NCBI GenBank assembly: GCA_021783695.1
Contig: JAJXTO010000014.1
Span: 1-64,000, forward strand
Reading direction: 5' to 3'
DNA length: 64,000 nucleotides
From: Pseudomonadota bacterium
GTDB lineage: Bacteria; Pseudomonadota; Gammaproteobacteria; Burkholderiales; Burkholderiaceae_C
In this document: piece after piece, positions 10,158 through 19,733 of the stretch
How positions within the stretch are numbered: the stretch's first letter is position 1
Layout: every line of letters begins with the position of its first letter
The notes under the pieces: model-generated
Database searches by the model: none
The model's input: only the letters and a program-made list of their open reading frames with translations
What the model was told of the DNA's origin: nothing
Made by a program: the position numbers and the translations under genes

Positions 10158-11989
10158 GTTTTTCAACCCGTGCCACCTGGCGCCCCGCGGCGGCGGACGC
10201 CCTGCTCGTCGCCCTCACCTGGCTGCTCGCCTTTCTGTTTCGCTTCAGTCTGCTGCGCAATGACGCGCCGGCCAATCTGGCGCAGATCCTGTGGATCAGT
10301 ACGCCGCTGGCGGCCGTGGTGTGGGTCGCGGCGCTGGCCGGGCTGGGCGCCTACCGCACGCCGTGGCGACACACCAGCGTGCCCGAGTTCAAGCGCCTGG
10401 CCTCGGCCATGATCGTGGCGGCGCTGGCGCTGGCGGCCGTGCTGCTGTTGCTGCGTCTGCCCAATTTCCCGCGCTCCATCGTGCTGCTGCACCCGCTGTT
10501 CGCGGCAGCGGCGCTGCTCGGCCTGCGACTGGCCGCGCGCATTCTGGCCGAAGGGCGTCTTACCCGTTCCACCGCGCAGGGCAAGCCGCTGCTGGTGCTG
10601 GGCACCCTCGACGACGCCGCACGGGCACTGCAGAGTCTGCGCGGCAGCGCGGGCTGGCAGGTGGCCGCCCTCATCAGCCCGCACTGCGGCGAAGTCGGGC
10701 GCAGTGTGCAGGGTGTGCGCGTGGCCGGCAGTCTGGACGATCTGGCCCGCGTGGCGCTGGCGCAGGGCGCCAGCCATGCCTTGATCGCCAGCGAGCCCGG
10801 CAGCCCCACGCGCCGCGAATTGCTGCTGCAGGCCAGCGACGCGCGCCTCGCCCTGCTCACCCTGCCGCGCGCCGACGACTGGCTGCAAAGCGGCAGCAGC
10901 GGGGGCAGCGGCAATGCGCCGCGCCAGGTCGAGCTGGCCGACCTGCTGGGCCGCGCCGCCGTGCAGCTCGACGTGCGCGGTCTCTCCGGCCTGCTCGCGG
11001 GGCAGGTCGCCCTGGTCACGGGCGCGGGCGGCAGCATCGGCTCGGAGCTGTGCCGCCAGATCGCGCGCTTCGGGGTGCGGCAGCTGGTGTGCATCGATGC
11101 GTCGGAAATCGCCATCTATGCGCTGGAGCAGGAGTTCAAGGCGCGCTTTCCCGAGCTGGCAGTGCGCTACTACACCGCCAATGTCCGCGAACCCGAGCGC
11201 CTGCTCGACCTGTTCAACCAGCACCGCCCTGCCGTGGTGCTGCATGCCGCAGCCTATAAGCATGTGCCGCTGATGGAGGACGACAATGCCATCGAGGCGC
11301 TACGCACCAATGTGCTGGGCACACTCAACGCCGCGCGCGCGGCCACGGCCTGCGGCGCAAAGCGCTTCGTGCTCATCTCCACCGACAAGGCGGTGAACCC
11401 GACGAACGTGATGGGCGCGAGCAAGCGCCTGGCCGAGCTGGCGCTGCAGGCCCACGCCGCGCAGCACCCCGACACGCATTGTTGCGCGGTGCGCTTCGGC
11501 AATGTGCTGGGATCGAGCGGCAGCGTGGTGCCGCGCTTCGCGGCGCAGATCGCCGCGGGCGGGCCGGTCACCGTCACTCACCCGGAGATCGTGCGCTATT
11601 TCATGACCATCCCCGAAGCCGCGCAGCTCGTGCTGCAAGCCGGGCTGATGGGGCAAAGCGGCGAAATCTATGTGCTCGACATGGGCGATCCGGTGAAGAT
11701 CGTCGATCTGGCGCGGCTGATGATCCGGCTGTCGAACAAGACCGAGGAGGAGATCCCCATCCATTTCACCGGCCTGCGCCCCGGAGAAAAGCTGTATGAG
11801 GAACTGCTGGCCGACGACGAAACCACCCTGCCCACGCCCCACCCCAAGCTGCGCGTGGCGCGGCAGGCCGAGCAGGAGCGGCTCGATCTGCAAGCCTTGC
11901 AGGTCTGGATCGCCACCAGCGGCAGCAACCCGCCGACGCAGATCAAGACCGCGCTGCACGCGCTGGTGCCGGAGTACTCCCCACAGTAG
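10154..11989 (+). CDS. Membrane UDP-sugar 4,6-dehydratase, PglF/WbpM/CapD family
   Basis: 611 residues. Four N-terminal membrane segments (about residues 12-125) and a CoA-binding-like Rossmann region lead to the catalytic extended SDR domain. The NAD site is TGAGGSIGSE from Thr289. The active site has STDKAVNPTNVMGASK, in which Met420 replaces the usual catalytic Tyr and Lys424 is kept (MxxxK). This is typical of the large WbpM/PglF enzymes and is not a defect. It makes UDP-4-keto-6-deoxy-GlcNAc at the inner membrane, the first step of the bacillosamine branch, so it would supply the aminotransferase encoded upstream. ATG 10154 overlaps the upstream stop by 4 bases. Confidence 0.92.
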
Positions 11990-12169
11990 CGCTGCGGCAC
12001 GCGCTCCGGGCAGTCCCTAGAATTGCCAGAGTTCACGCACGACGGGTCGCAACGATACTGTTCAGCCGCCGCCTTGCTGCGGCGTGTTGCGTTGAACGTC
12101 TTTTCTTCCCCTGCGGCGCTCGTGCCACCATCTCCGACGCCATCCCAGCCGCCATTTCGCCAATCTCCC

Positions 12170-12853
12170 ATGTCAAACCATCCCATCCTGCTGGCCGAAC
12201 AGGTGCGCAAGCGCTACACCGAGGGGCCGCAACCCGTCGAAGTGCTCAAGGACGTGAATCTGCGCATCGACGGCGGGCAGACCCTGGCCATCATCGGGGC
12301 CTCGGGCTCGGGCAAGAGCACGCTGATGCATCTGCTCGGCGGCCTCGACCGGGCCGACGACGGCCGCGTGCAGGTCTGCGGGCGCGACTGGGCTCAGATG
12401 AACCCCAAGGCGCAGGGCGTTTGGCGCAACCAGCATGTCGGCTTCGTCTACCAGTTCCACCACCTGCTGATGGAATTCAGCGCGCTGGACAACGTGGCCA
12501 TGCCGCTGCGCATCCGCCGTACCCCTGCCGAGCAGGCGCAGACTGTTGCCGCGCAGATGCTGCAGCGCATGGGGCTGGACGCGCGGCTGCAGCACCGTCC
12601 AGGAGAGCTCTCCGGCGGCGAGCGCCAGCGCGTGGCCATCGCCCGCGCACTGGTCACCCAGCCTCAACTCGTGCTTGCTGACGAACCCACGGGCAACCTC
12701 GACAGCGACGCCGCCGCCGTGGCGCTGGACATGCTGCTCGACGTCGCGCTGGCGCAGGGCGACGCGGTGGTCATCGTCACCCATGAAGCCGCAGTGGCCG
12801 CGCGCTGCCAGCGGCAGTTGCGTCTGGTGAACGGCGCGCTGCAGGACGCCTGA
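12170..12853 (+). CDS. lolD: ABC transporter ATPase, LolD family
   Basis: ATPase of the LolCDE machine that extracts outer-membrane lipoproteins from the inner membrane, 227 residues. It has Walker A GASGSGKST, Q-loop FVYQFHHLL, signature LSGGERQRVAIARAL, Walker B LVLADEPTGNLD and the switch His in VTHE. FHHLLMEF after the Q-loop and a short C-terminus fit LolD; MacB- or FtsE-type ATPases are the alternatives. I chose ATG 12170 (MSNHPILL), which leaves a 180-base gap after the sugar cluster; the frame open to 12023 has no similarity. No lolC/lolE permease gene lies next to it here. Confidence 0.85.
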   Translation: MSNHPILLAEQVRKRYTEGPQPVEVLKDVNLRIDGGQTLAIIGASGSGKSTLMHLLGGLDRADDGRVQVCGRDWAQMNPKAQGVWRNQHVGFVYQFHHLLMEFSALDNVAMPLRIRRTPAEQAQTVAAQMLQRMGLDARLQHRPGELSGGERQRVAIARALVTQPQLVLADEPTGNLDSDAAAVALDMLLDVALAQGDAVVIVTHEAAVAARCQRQLRLVNGALQDA

Positions 12854-12944
12854 GCAGGCGTGGGCGCGGATCGACGGCGCGGCGCACCGATCCACTACGA
12901 TAGTCTGATTACATTTTCCGCATACACGGCCGCCTCGTTTGTCC

Positions 12945-13724
12945 ATGTCCCGCTCCAAACCCACCTTGTTTGAACTCCGCAGCGGCGCCATCGACGCCGT
13001 GCATCTGGTGGTGAAAACGCCCGACTTCGCCGCGCTGACCGAGGCGCTGCAGCAGCGGTTCGACGCCACGCCCGAATTCTTTTCTGGCGAAGCCGTGGCC
13101 ATCGACCTGCGCCGCCTGGCCGACGATGCCAACCTGCCGCTGGACGAGCTCACCGCCCTGCTGCGCCGCTTCAACATGCGGCCCTTCGGCGTGGTGGCCC
13201 AGGCCGCGCAACAGGCCTGGGCCGCGACCAGCGCTCTGCCCTTGCTCGACAGCCGCGACACGCGCAAACCCGGCGGTGCCGAAGCTGCTCCCAATGCAAC
13301 AGCGAGCGCGGCGCCCCCTGCTGAATCCGCAGACACGACCGGCCCCCCTGCTGCCGCGACGGTTGCAAACACACCCGCCTCCGTGACGCTGCCCGCCGTA
13401 TTCATCGACCGCCCCCTGCGCTCGGGACAGCGGATTTATTCCCCCGGCGACCTCATCGTGCAAGGCGTGGTCAGCCACGGCGCGGAGGTGATGGCCGAAG
13501 GGCATGTGCACATTTACGGCGCCTTGCGCGGCCGGGCGCTGGCAGGTGCGCGCGGCAACACCGCGGCGCGGATTTTCTGCACCAGTTTCGAGCCGGAGCT
13601 GGTGGCCATCGCCGGCATCTACCGCACCGCCGAACAGGATCTTCCCGCCGGGGTGCGCGGCCAGCCGACCACCGTGCGCCTGCAGGGCGAACAATTGCTG
13701 ATCGAACCCCTGGCTCTCAAATAA
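12945..13724 (+). CDS. minC: Septum-site determining protein MinC
   Basis: Division inhibitor that blocks FtsZ polymerisation away from mid-cell. 259 residues from ATG 12945; a TTG at 12939 could add two. The N-terminal FtsZ-binding domain spans about residues 1-100. A long Ala/Pro/Thr-rich linker follows (about 100-150). The C-terminal beta-helix domain (about 155-259) has RSGQRIYSPGDLIVQGVVS and HIYGALRGRALAGA, the MinC-C signature for dimerisation and MinD binding. minD follows 19 bases later, so this starts the minCDE operon. A weak inverted repeat lies in the 91 bases before it; I see no convincing promoter. Confidence 0.95.
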   Translation: MSRSKPTLFELRSGAIDAVHLVVKTPDFAALTEALQQRFDATPEFFSGEAVAIDLRRLADDANLPLDELTALLRRFNMRPFGVVAQAAQQAWAATSALPLLDSRDTRKPGGAEAAPNATASAAPPAESADTTGPPAAATVANTPASVTLPAVFIDRPLRSGQRIYSPGDLIVQGVVSHGAEVMAEGHVHIYGALRGRALAGARGNTAARIFCTSFEPELVAIAGIYRTAEQDLPAGVRGQPTTVRLQGEQLLIEPLALK

Positions 13725-13743
13725 TCTTCCAAGGACTGAACTC

Positions 13744-14556
13744 ATGGCCAAAATCATTGTGGTGACTTCCGGCAAAGGTGGCGTGGGCAAAACCACCACC
13801 AGCGCCAGCTTCGCCTCCGGGCTGGCGCTGCGCGGTCACAAGACCGCCGTCATCGACTTCGATGTCGGCCTGCGCAACCTCGACCTCATCATGGGCTGCG
13901 AGCGCCGCGTGGTGTACGACCTCATCAACGTCATCCAGGGCGAAGCCAAGCTCACCCAGGCGCTGATCAAGGACAAGCAGTGCGACAACCTGTTCATCCT
14001 CCCGGCCTCGCAGACGCGCGACAAGGACGCGCTGACCAGGGAGGGCGTCGAGGCCGTGCTCAAGGAGCTCGACGACATGGGCTTCACCTACATCGTCTGC
14101 GACTCGCCAGCGGGCATCGAAAGCGGTGCGCTCATGGCCATGCACTTCGCCGATGAAGCCCTCATCGTCACCAACCCGGAAGTCTCGTCGGTGCGCGACT
14201 CCGACCGCATTCTGGGCATGCTGTCGAGCAAAACCAAGCGCTCCATCGAAGGCGGCGAGCCGATCCGCGAGCATCTGCTCATCACCCGCTACAACCCCAA
14301 GCGCGTCAGCGACGGCGAGATGCTCTCACTCACCGACATCCAGGACATTCTGCGCATTCAGCTCATCGGCGTCATTCCCGAGAGCGAATCGGTGCTGCAG
14401 GCCTCCAACCAGGGCACACCGGCCATCCACCTCACCGGAACCGACGTGGCCGAGGCCTATCAGGACGTGGTGGCCCGCTTCCTCGGCGAAGACAAGCCCA
14501 TGCGCTTCACCGACTATCAGAAGCCGGGCCTGTTCAAGCGCCTGTTCGGCGGTTGA
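13744..14556 (+). CDS. minD: Septum-site determining ATPase MinD
   Basis: Membrane-cycling ATPase that recruits MinC and oscillates under MinE control; 270 residues, standard length. It has the deviant Walker [11 protein letters not shown] at residues 9-18 and the switch region [11 protein letters not shown]. The C-terminal amphipathic membrane-targeting helix is [18 protein letters not shown] sits before the ATG. The gene ends 14 bases before minE. Confidence 0.97.
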   Translation: MAKIIVVTSGKGGVGKTTTSASFASGLALRGHKTAVIDFDVGLRNLDLIMGCERRVVYDLINVIQGEAKLTQALIKDKQCDNLFILPASQTRDKDALTREGVEAVLKELDDMGFTYIVCDSPAGIESGALMAMHFADEALIVTNPEVSSVRDSDRILGMLSSKTKRSIEGGEPIREHLLITRYNPKRVSDGEMLSLTDIQDILRIQLIGVIPESESVLQASNQGTPAIHLTGTDVAEAYQDVVARFLGEDKPMRFTDYQKPGLFKRLFGG

Positions 14557-14570
14557 GGGAGGCAAGCACC

Positions 14571-14831
14571 ATGTCATTTCTCTCTTTCTTTCTGGGCGAA
14601 AAAAAGAAAACCGCCACGGTCGCCAAGGAGCGGCTGCAGATCATCCTCGCGCATGAACGCGGCGGCAGCGGCGCCCCCGCCGACTGGCTTCCCGCACTGC
14701 AGCGCGAACTGGTCGATGTGATCTCCAAATACGTCAAGATCGACAGCAACGACATCCAAGTCAAACTGGAACGTCAGGACACGCTCGATGTGCTGGAAGT
14801 GAAAATCGAGATCCCGCCGCGAGCGGCGTGA
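14571..14831 (+). CDS. minE: Cell-division topological specificity factor MinE
   Basis: 86 residues. The N-terminal membrane/anti-MinCD region ([20 protein letters not shown]) and the C-terminal topological domain ([20 protein letters not shown]) are both present. The start is ATG 14571, behind a good GAGGGAGG ribosome site (14554-14561), rather than the in-frame start at 14553 inside minD. It ends the operon and converges on nrdJ with only 16 bases between the two stops. Confidence 0.96.
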   Translation: MSFLSFFLGEKKKTATVAKERLQIILAHERGGSGAPADWLPALQRELVDVISKYVKIDSNDIQVKLERQDTLDVLEVKIEIPPRAA

Positions 14832-14847
14832 GGGTCAGCCGCCCTTT

Positions 14848-17271
14848 TTAACCGCAACTGCCGATATACCCGCAGTTCTCGCAGCGGTCGCAGCCATCGA
14901 CGCGGCGCAGGAAGGGGCCGCCGCATTCCGGGCAGATGCGGCCGCCGGGCAGCAGGTCGGGCGATGCGTCTGCCGACTCCAGATCGATGCGCAGGGCCTC
15001 GGGGACGTGGGCGCGTTGCGCCAGCGAGAGCAGAGATTGCTCGCGGCCCGAAGCGTCGAGATAGCCGCGCCGCCGCAGCAGTTCCTGCAGGGCGTAGGCG
15101 ATGGCCGCCACTTCGGACTGGTGGAAGCGCGGCGCGCGGCTGCCGTCGGCCTTGATGACTTCGCCGCAGCGCACCGGGCCTTTGTCCCACACCACTTCGC
15201 GCATGTTCTGCAGGCTCTTGGCGATGGATCCGCCCGAGCGCGCCACCAGTGAAAGCAGCCGCATATTGGACGCGATCCACTGCTGGCCCTCGTCGCGCTG
15301 GCCTGCCGGCATGAAGAACTCGATGGGCCGCTCGATGCGCACCGCCTCGCCGTTCACCCGGCCTTCCACCTCGGCAAACGACACGGAGAGGTAGACCGTC
15401 TTCTGCCCCTCGGACGTCATGTAGCTGATCTTGCTGGTCACGGCCTGCAGATCACCCGCGGGGCGGCCTTCGATGCGGCGGGTCAACGGGTCGATGTCGC
15501 CGGAGGCGGCCGCAGGCACGGGTGCGGAGGGTGTGGCCTGCAGCACCGCGCCGAGCACGGCGTTGGGACGGTAGGTGGCCAGCCCCTTGAGCCCCGCCTT
15601 CCAGGCCTGCAGGTACAACTCCTTGAAGTCGTCGTAGGGGTAGTCGGCCGGGACGTTGACGGTCTTGCTGATGCTGGTGTCGATAAAGGGCTGGACGACC
15701 TGCAGCATTTTCATGTGGTCGGCGGCGGACATCTCCAGCGCGGTGACGAAGGCCGACGGCAGCTTGGTCATGTCGTGACCCATGCTGCGGTACAGACGCC
15801 AGGCATGATCGGCCACCTCGTAGTCGCGGGTGGTGTTGTCGGCCATGCGCTTTTTGCGGGTATAGACCCAGGAGAACGCAGGCTCGATGCCGTTGCTGGC
15901 GTTGTCGGCAAAGGCCAGGCTGATGGTGCCGGTGGGCGCCACGGCAAGCAGATGCGAGTTGCGGATGCCATGCGCGGCAATGGCGGCGCGGATGTTCTCG
16001 GGCAGGCGCCGGGCAAAGCCGCTGGCGAGATATTTCTGCGCGTCGAACAGTGCAAACGCACCCTTCTCTTTCGCCAGATCGACCGAGGCCGCATAGGCCG
16101 CGTCGCGCAGGGTGCGGGCCATGTCGGCTGCGAAACGGCGGGCGTCGTCGCTGTCGTAGCGCAGGCCGAGCATGACGCAGGCGTCGCCCAGGCCGAGAAA
16201 GCCCAGGCCAACGCGGCGCTTGTTCTGCGCCTCGTCGTGCTGCTCCACCAGAGGCCAGTAGGTCACGTCAAGCACATTGTCGAGCATGCGCACCGCAGTG
16301 CGGGTGACGGCCTGGAAGCCCTCGGCATCGAAACGGGCCTGCGGGGTGAACGGCTCGCGCACGAAGCGGGTGAGGTTGATCGAGCCCAGACAGCAGCAGC
16401 CATAGTCGGGCAGGAACTCTTCGGCACAGGGATTGGTGGCCTCGAAGGTTTCGCAGTAGTGCAGGTTGTTGTCGGCATTGGCGGTGTCGAGGAACAGAAT
16501 GCCCGGCTCGGCGTGGTCGTAGGTGGACTGCATGATCTGATCCCACAGATCGCGCGCCCGCACGCGGCGATAGACCCACAGGCCATCGGCGCGCTGCTGC
16601 GCGCCTGCGGCCAACTGGTCGTCGCCCGGCCTGGCCTTGTGCACCAGATCGATCTCGGCATCGGCTTCGACCGTCTGCATGAAGGCGCCGCTCACGCCGA
16701 CCGACAGGTTGAAGTTCTTGAACGCGCCCTGATCCTTGGCGTGGATGAAGGCCTCGATGTCCGGATGGTCGATACGCAGCACGCCCATTTGCGCACCGCG
16801 GCGGCTGCCCGCGGATTCCACCGTTTCGCACGAGGCGTCGAACACCCGCATGAACGACAGCGGCCCGCTGGCGCGGCTGTGCGTGCCGCCGACATGCGCT
16901 CCCGCGGGACGGATGCGCGAGAAGTCATAGCCCACGCCGCCGCCGCGCCGCATGGTTTCGGCGGCCTGCGCCAGGGCCTTGTAGATGCTGGGCTTGCCGT
17001 CCTTGTCATCGGACACCGAATCGCCTACGGGCTGAACGAAGCAGTTGATCAGCGTGGCCTGAATGTCGGTGCCCGCGGCCGACATGATGCGGCCGGCGGG
17101 AACGAAACCATCGTCCAGCGCCTGGCGGAACAACGCCTCGCTGCGCGCCGGGTCGGCCTCTTCCACCGCCAGGGCGCGGGCGACGCGGGAATGAATGTCG
17201 GTAATGCTGTGCTCGTCGCCCTTGGCGTATTTCTCCGCCAGAACGTCGAGGCTGATGTCTTGGGCTTGCAT
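14848..17271 (-). CDS. nrdJ: Adenosylcobalamin-dependent (class II) ribonucleotide reductase
   Basis: Reduces ribonucleotides to deoxyribonucleotides using B12 instead of oxygen or a radical protein subunit. 807 residues. The catalytic NPCAEE motif starts at Asn280, with the active-site Cys at 282, followed by CCCLGSINLTRFV. The C-terminus carries a CxxC...CxxC zinc-ribbon-like tail (CPECGG, CDRCENCGY), which in class II enzymes relays electrons and regenerates the active-site disulfide. I chose ATG 17271 (MQAQDISLDVLAEKYA); the frame open to 17538 overlaps rmuC and is unrelated. rmuC ends 38 bases upstream, so the genes may be cotranscribed. No cobalamin riboswitch fits in that gap. Confidence 0.93.
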   Translation of the reverse strand: MQAQDISLDVLAEKYAKGDEHSITDIHSRVARALAVEEADPARSEALFRQALDDGFVPAGRIMSAAGTDIQATLINCFVQPVGDSVSDDKDGKPSIYKALAQAAETMRRGGGVGYDFSRIRPAGAHVGGTHSRASGPLSFMRVFDASCETVESAGSRRGAQMGVLRIDHPDIEAFIHAKDQGAFKNFNLSVGVSGAFMQTVEADAEIDLVHKARPGDDQLAAGAQQRADGLWVYRRVRARDLWDQIMQSTYDHAEPGILFLDTANADNNLHYCETFEATNPCAEEFLPDYGCCCLGSINLTRFVREPFTPQARFDAEGFQAVTRTAVRMLDNVLDVTYWPLVEQHDEAQNKRRVGLGFLGLGDACVMLGLRYDSDDARRFAADMARTLRDAAYAASVDLAKEKGAFALFDAQKYLASGFARRLPENIRAAIAAHGIRNSHLLAVAPTGTISLAFADNASNGIEPAFSWVYTRKKRMADNTTRDYEVADHAWRLYRSMGHDMTKLPSAFVTALEMSAADHMKMLQVVQPFIDTSISKTVNVPADYPYDDFKELYLQAWKAGLKGLATYRPNAVLGAVLQATPSAPVPAAASGDIDPLTRRIEGRPAGDLQAVTSKISYMTSEGQKTVYLSVSFAEVEGRVNGEAVRIERPIEFFMPAGQRDEGQQWIASNMRLLSLVARSGGSIAKSLQNMREVVWDKGPVRCGEVIKADGSRAPRFHQSEVAAIAYALQELLRRRGYLDASGREQSLLSLAQRAHVPEALRIDLESADASPDLLPGGRICPECGGPFLRRVDGCDRCENCGYIGSCG

Positions 17272-17309
17272 GGTGTGTGCGGCTGATGTGGATGCTCTAT
17301 TTATGGCGT

Positions 17310-18740
17310 TTATAGCGCGCCTTCCGGGTCGTCGGCTTCGACCTCGGTCAAGCGCAGCAGGGTCTGGGTCTGGTCGGCGGGCAGCGCCTCCACCTGCTTG
17401 AGCTGGCGTGTCATGGCGCGGGTGCGGGTTTCCGCCTGACCGATGGTGTTGCTGGCTTCGTCGAGCTTTTTGCGGGTTTTCGCCAGCACGTCGCCGAACT
17501 TGGTGAACTCGGTCTTCACGGCGCCCAGCACCTTCCATACCTCGGTGGAGCGCTGCTCCAGCGCCAGGGTGCGAAAGCCCATGTGCAGGCTATTGAGCAA
17601 CGCCAGCAGGGTGGTGGGACCGGCAAGCATCACCCGGTGCTCGCGCTGCAGCGCCTCGACCAGCCCGGGCCGACGCAGCGCCTCGGCGTACAGGCCCTCG
17701 GTGGGCAGGAACAGAATGCCGAAATCCGCGGTGTGCGGCGCGGCGATGTACTTGGTCTGGATGGTCTTGGCCTCCTCGCGCAGGCGAAGTTCAAGCGCTT
17801 TCGAGGCCGCGTCGGCAGCGGGCTTGTCGGCCTGTTCCTGCGCGTCGAGCAGGCGCTCGTAGTCTTCGCGCGGGAACTTGGCGTCGATCGGCAGCCACAC
17901 CGGGCCGTCGCCCTTGCCGGGCAGGCGAATGGCGTATTCCACGCGGGCGTTGCTGCCGGGCACGGTTTCCACATTGACGCCATATTGCTCTGGCGTGAAG
18001 ACCTGTTCGATCAGCCCGGCAAGCTGAATTTCGCCAAAAACCCCGCGCGACTTCACATTGCTGAACACCCGCTGCAGATCGCCCACGCCTTGCGCCAGGG
18101 TCTGCATCTCGCCCAGGCCGCGATGGACGAGTTCCAGCCGTTCGGCCACCTGCTTGAAGCTCTCGCCCAGGCGTTGCTCCAGCGTGGCGTGGAGCTTTTC
18201 GTCCACGGTGGCGCGCATCTGTTCGAGTTTTTTTTCGTTGTCGGCTTGCAGTTCGCGCAGGCGCAGTTCCATCGTGCCGCGCATCTCGCTCAGGCTTTTG
18301 TCGGTGGACTGGCGCAGCGCGTCGAGCCGCTCGACAAGCTGCGCCTGCAAGGTCTGCAGGCTTTGGGTATTGGTCTGGGTGAGATGGCCGACCTGCTGCA
18401 CAAGCGTGTCGCCCACGGCTTTCTGCAGGCTTTGCAGTTGCAGGGCCACGGTGTCGAGCTGGGCGTTTTGCGTACGCGTGCTCTCGCCCTGCTGATTGAG
18501 CAGCATCTGCTGAAACTGCGCGAGTTGCCCGGCCTGCTCGGTGCGCAGGCTCTGGCCGCTGGCCTGCACCGCGCCGCGCAGTTCGCGCTCCAGGCGCTCG
18601 AGCGGGGACGCAAGGTCCATGCCGATTTCGCGGCGCAGCTCTGCCACACCGCGCAACCGGGACAGCAGCGCCCAGGCCATGCCCAGCAGCGCGAGCAACA
18701 ACAGCGCGATGAGGAGGAACAAGATCCGTTCAAGCGACAT
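17310..18740 (-). CDS. rmuC: DNA recombination protein RmuC
   Basis: RmuC limits recombination at inverted repeats; it has a nuclease-like fold and unclear biochemistry. 476 residues. An N-terminal membrane anchor (about residues 5-28) is followed by a long Gln/Leu-rich coiled coil (about 40-200). The conserved RmuC domain (about 205-420) contains SRGVFGEIQLAGLIEQ and DAKFPREDYERLL. The tail is short and acidic. It starts 6 bases after the dehydrogenase stop, within the minus-strand gene chain. Confidence 0.93.
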   Translation of the reverse strand: MSLERILFLLIALLLLALLGMAWALLSRLRGVAELRREIGMDLASPLERLERELRGAVQASGQSLRTEQAGQLAQFQQMLLNQQGESTRTQNAQLDTVALQLQSLQKAVGDTLVQQVGHLTQTNTQSLQTLQAQLVERLDALRQSTDKSLSEMRGTMELRLRELQADNEKKLEQMRATVDEKLHATLEQRLGESFKQVAERLELVHRGLGEMQTLAQGVGDLQRVFSNVKSRGVFGEIQLAGLIEQVFTPEQYGVNVETVPGSNARVEYAIRLPGKGDGPVWLPIDAKFPREDYERLLDAQEQADKPAADAASKALELRLREEAKTIQTKYIAAPHTADFGILFLPTEGLYAEALRRPGLVEALQREHRVMLAGPTTLLALLNSLHMGFRTLALEQRSTEVWKVLGAVKTEFTKFGDVLAKTRKKLDEASNTIGQAETRTRAMTRQLKQVEALPADQTQTLLRLTEVEADDPEGAL

Positions 18741-18746
18741 GCGGAT

Positions 18747-19733
18747 TCAGCCCGTGACGGGAGTGAGTGGCGGCTGGCCTTGCAGCACCGCGACAAGGTT
18801 GTCCACCGCGAGCTGCGCCATGGCGCGGCGGGTGGGAATGCTGCTGCTGGCGATATGCGGCGTGAGCACTAAACGCGGCGCGGCCAGCAGCAAAGGGTTG
18901 ACACGAGGCTCGCCCTCGAACACGTCCAGCCCGGCTGCGCCCAGGTGGCCGCCATGCAGCGACTGAGCGAGCGCGGCTTCATCCACCACGCCGCCACGGG
19001 CGATGTTGACCAGCGTGGCGCCTGGTCGCATGAGCGCGAGTTGCTCCGCGCCGATGAGGTGATGCGCGGCCGGGCCGTACGGCAGCGCCAGCAGCACATG
19101 GTGGCTCTCGCGCAGCAGGGTGGGCAGGTCGCGATGGCTGGCGCGCAGCTCCTCCTCGATGGGCGCGGCAAGCCGTTTGCGGTTGTGATAGAGCACCCGC
19201 ATGTTGAAGCCGAACACGGCGCGCCGCGCGATGGCCTGGCCGATGCGCCCCATGCCGACGATGCCCAGCGTGGCGCCATGCACGTCCGCCCCGGCGAACA
19301 GATCGACGCTCCATTTGCTCCACTGCCCGGCGCGCAAGAACCGCTCGGCATCGCCAATCTGCCGCGCGGCGGCCAGCAGCAGGGCAACGCCGAAGTCGGC
19401 GGTGGTTTCGGTGAGCACGTCGGGCGCGTGGGTGACGGTCACGCCGCGCTCGGCGCAGGCGGCCAGGTCGATGTGATCCACACCGACCGTCATCGTGCTC
19501 ACGACCATGAGCTCCGGGCAGGCGTCGAGCAGCGCCGCGTCGATGCGCTCGCTGCCGGTGACGAAGGCGCCATGCTTGTCGGCCAGACGCTGGCGCAGAG
19601 CCTCTGGCGTGCAGATGGCGTCGTCCAGCGTGGTTTCCACCTCGGCCACGGCGCGCAGTTGATCGATGATGTCGGGAAACACCGCGCGCGCCACCAGCAC
19701 GCGAAGCGGCCCCTCATGGGAAAGACGGTTCAT
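18747..19733 (-). CDS. D-2-hydroxyacid dehydrogenase (glyoxylate/hydroxypyruvate reductase-like)
   Basis: NAD(P)H-dependent reductase of 2-oxo acids, 328 residues. It has the nucleotide-binding GIVGMGRIGQ, NIARGGVVDE with the substrate Arg, a Glu in DVFEGEP, and the catalytic His in LTPHIASSS. The closest named group is GhrB-like glyoxylate/hydroxypyruvate reductase; the exact substrate cannot be read. The start is ATG 19733, which overlaps the antiporter stop in ATGA; an upstream ATG at 19766 would lie inside the antiporter gene. Confidence 0.85.
   Translation of the reverse strand: MNRLSHEGPLRVLVARAVFPDIIDQLRAVAEVETTLDDAICTPEALRQRLADKHGAFVTGSERIDAALLDACPELMVVSTMTVGVDHIDLAACAERGVTVTHAPDVLTETTADFGVALLLAAARQIGDAERFLRAGQWSKWSVDLFAGADVHGATLGIVGMGRIGQAIARRAVFGFNMRVLYHNRKRLAAPIEEELRASHRDLPTLLRESHHVLLALPYGPAAHHLIGAEQLALMRPGATLVNIARGGVVDEAALAQSLHGGHLGAAGLDVFEGEPRVNPLLLAAPRLVLTPHIASSSIPTRRAMAQLAVDNLVAVLQGQPPLTPVTG

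Noticed and set aside
12010-12110. Terminator after the sugar cluster
   Set aside because: A CGCCGC/GCGGCG stem exists but the following pyrimidine run is mixed C/T and not adjacent.
14820-14860. Bidirectional terminator between minE and nrdJ
   Set aside because: Only a four-base stem (AGGG/CCCT) beside a T-run in a 16-base gap; too weak to call.
17272-17538. Upstream extension of the ribonucleotide reductase frame
   Set aside because: It overlaps the end of rmuC in another frame and is Arg-rich, with no reductase similarity; ATG 17271 fits the family.
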